From contig CAVZZG010000003.1 in assembly GCA_963779685.1 (NCBI GenBank), forward strand, positions 2,356,001-2,420,000: DNA of 64,000 bases, given 5' to 3'. The translations under genes and the position numbers were made by a program. The notes beneath the pieces are model-generated. The model saw only the letters and a list, made by a program, of their open reading frames with translations, did not search any database and was not told the origin of the DNA. The stretch is from CAVZZG01 sp963779685 (GTDB lineage: Bacteria; Actinomycetota; Thermoleophilia; Gaiellales; F1-60-MAGs149). How positions within the stretch are numbered: position 1 is the first letter of the stretch; every line of letters starts with the position of its first letter. Below are positions 63,637 to 64,000 of this stretch, one piece after another.

Positions 63637-63858
63637 ATGCAACGCGACCGAACCGCCTGGGCGCCCCGCTGGTTCCGGCCATCGGTCGTCGCAGCCCTGC
63701 TCGCTCTGGTCCTCGCCGCCCCCGTCTCGGCAGCCGACAACTCCATCGCCGCCGGCGTTGGCAGGGAAGGCGCCGCCGAACACGCGGGGGCCTTCTCGAC
63801 CTGGCTCGTCCTGAACGTCGGCACCGAAGGCGCCGCGGAACACGCCCACCTGTCGTGA
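63637..63858 (+). CDS. small secreted protein with a repeated GAAEHA motif
   Basis: 73 residues. A signal peptide (WFRPSVVAALLALVLAAPVS, cleavage after SAA) precedes a 40-residue mature part containing two copies of G-x-EGAAEHA (GREGAAEHAG and GTEGAAEHAH) separated by AFSTWLVLNV. ATG 63637 is chosen because it opens directly on the basic part of the signal. The unusual doubled motif could bind metal through the His residues. Not recognised; expected to be exported. Confidence 0.5.
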   Translation: MQRDRTAWAPRWFRPSVVAALLALVLAAPVSAADNSIAAGVGREGAAEHAGAFSTWLVLNVGTEGAAEHAHLS

Positions 63859-63932
63859 ACGAAACCAGCACCTGGGAGCCGGTCGGTACATCGAAATGCC
63901 GGGTCGGCCGGGAGCAAACACAAGGAGTGGTG

Positions 63933-64000
63933 ATGAACGACGTTGATCTGACAGGAACGCTCACGCGGCGCGGGGTGCTCCGGGGCATCGGCGCGATCTC
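63933..64000 (+). CDS. start of a probable Tat-exported protein, cut by the window edge
   Basis: AAGGAG lies five bases before the ATG at 63933. The 22 readable codons give DLTGTLTRRGVLRGIGAI, a typical twin-arginine signal (TRRGVLRG) without the hydrophobic core end. The rest of the gene lies beyond 64,000. Product unknown. Confidence 0.55.
   Translation, partial: MNDVDLTGTLTRRGVLRGIGAI

Overview
The window is very GC-rich DNA from an actinobacterium. Ser/Thr kinase, ANTAR, LuxR/LAL and ECF regulators, GTG/TTG starts, many TGATG/GTGA gene overlaps and an actinobacterial-style S-box riboswitch all point that way. The mix of gene families (kinase fused to a substrate-binding protein, pentapeptide-like glycine-repeat Tat proteins, choice-of-anchor beta-helix proteins) recalls Thermoleophilia, but that placement is inference. 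No rRNA or tRNA gene was seen.

Left flank (1-19.2 kb): a frameshifted M48-like membrane peptidase; a breakpoint near 2.27 kb where the 3' remnant of a secreted beta-helix protein meets the 3' remnant of a formamidase; a metallophosphoesterase; a SAM-I-type riboswitch in front of a small CxxC protein; an ANTAR regulator pair; a small stress membrane-protein pair; a secreted HEVSE-motif protein with a strong terminator hairpin; two membrane proteins; a Tat-exported glycine-repeat protein; a cyclase/AAA/TPR regulator; and one huge gene fusing a Ser/Thr kinase, a beta-propeller and a peptide-binding (SBP_bac_5) domain.

Centre (19.25-48.6 kb, all minus strand): a nearly complete extracellular contractile injection system (eCIS). 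In transcription order it encodes a pseudo-receiver protein, AAA+ ATPase, DUF4255 cap protein, sheath, tube, a small Mu-gp41-like protein, a DUF6760-like protein, a Pro/Ala-rich protein, a LysM baseplate protein, a gpD-like hub, a gp5-like spike, a PAAR tip, gp25, two baseplate-J/gp6-type wedge proteins, four proteins of a shared HGWGV-motif module, a tail-I protein fused to an NHL propeller, two DUF4157 cargo proteins, a membrane protein and a tyrosinase. Almost all are translationally coupled, so this reads as one transcription unit for particle plus cargo. A LuxR-type regulator with a degenerate receiver sits just upstream. There is no capsid, portal, terminase or integrase, and there are no T6SS membrane-complex genes.

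Right flank (49.5-64 kb): a large secreted TIG/anchor/Fn3 protein; an ECF sigma - anti-sigma-like - lipoprotein/propeller-like operon; a polysaccharide deacetylase; a YdeI-family protein; a LuxR/ARPP-1 pair divergent from a sigma factor - unknown - ImmA/IrrE protease operon; a LAL-type LuxR regulator; and two small exported proteins at the edge.

At least twelve reading-frame breaks are present in otherwise well-conserved genes. Every one is repaired by removing a single base, which fits insertion-type consensus errors better than gene decay. Coordinates of those genes are therefore given as spans with the break noted.
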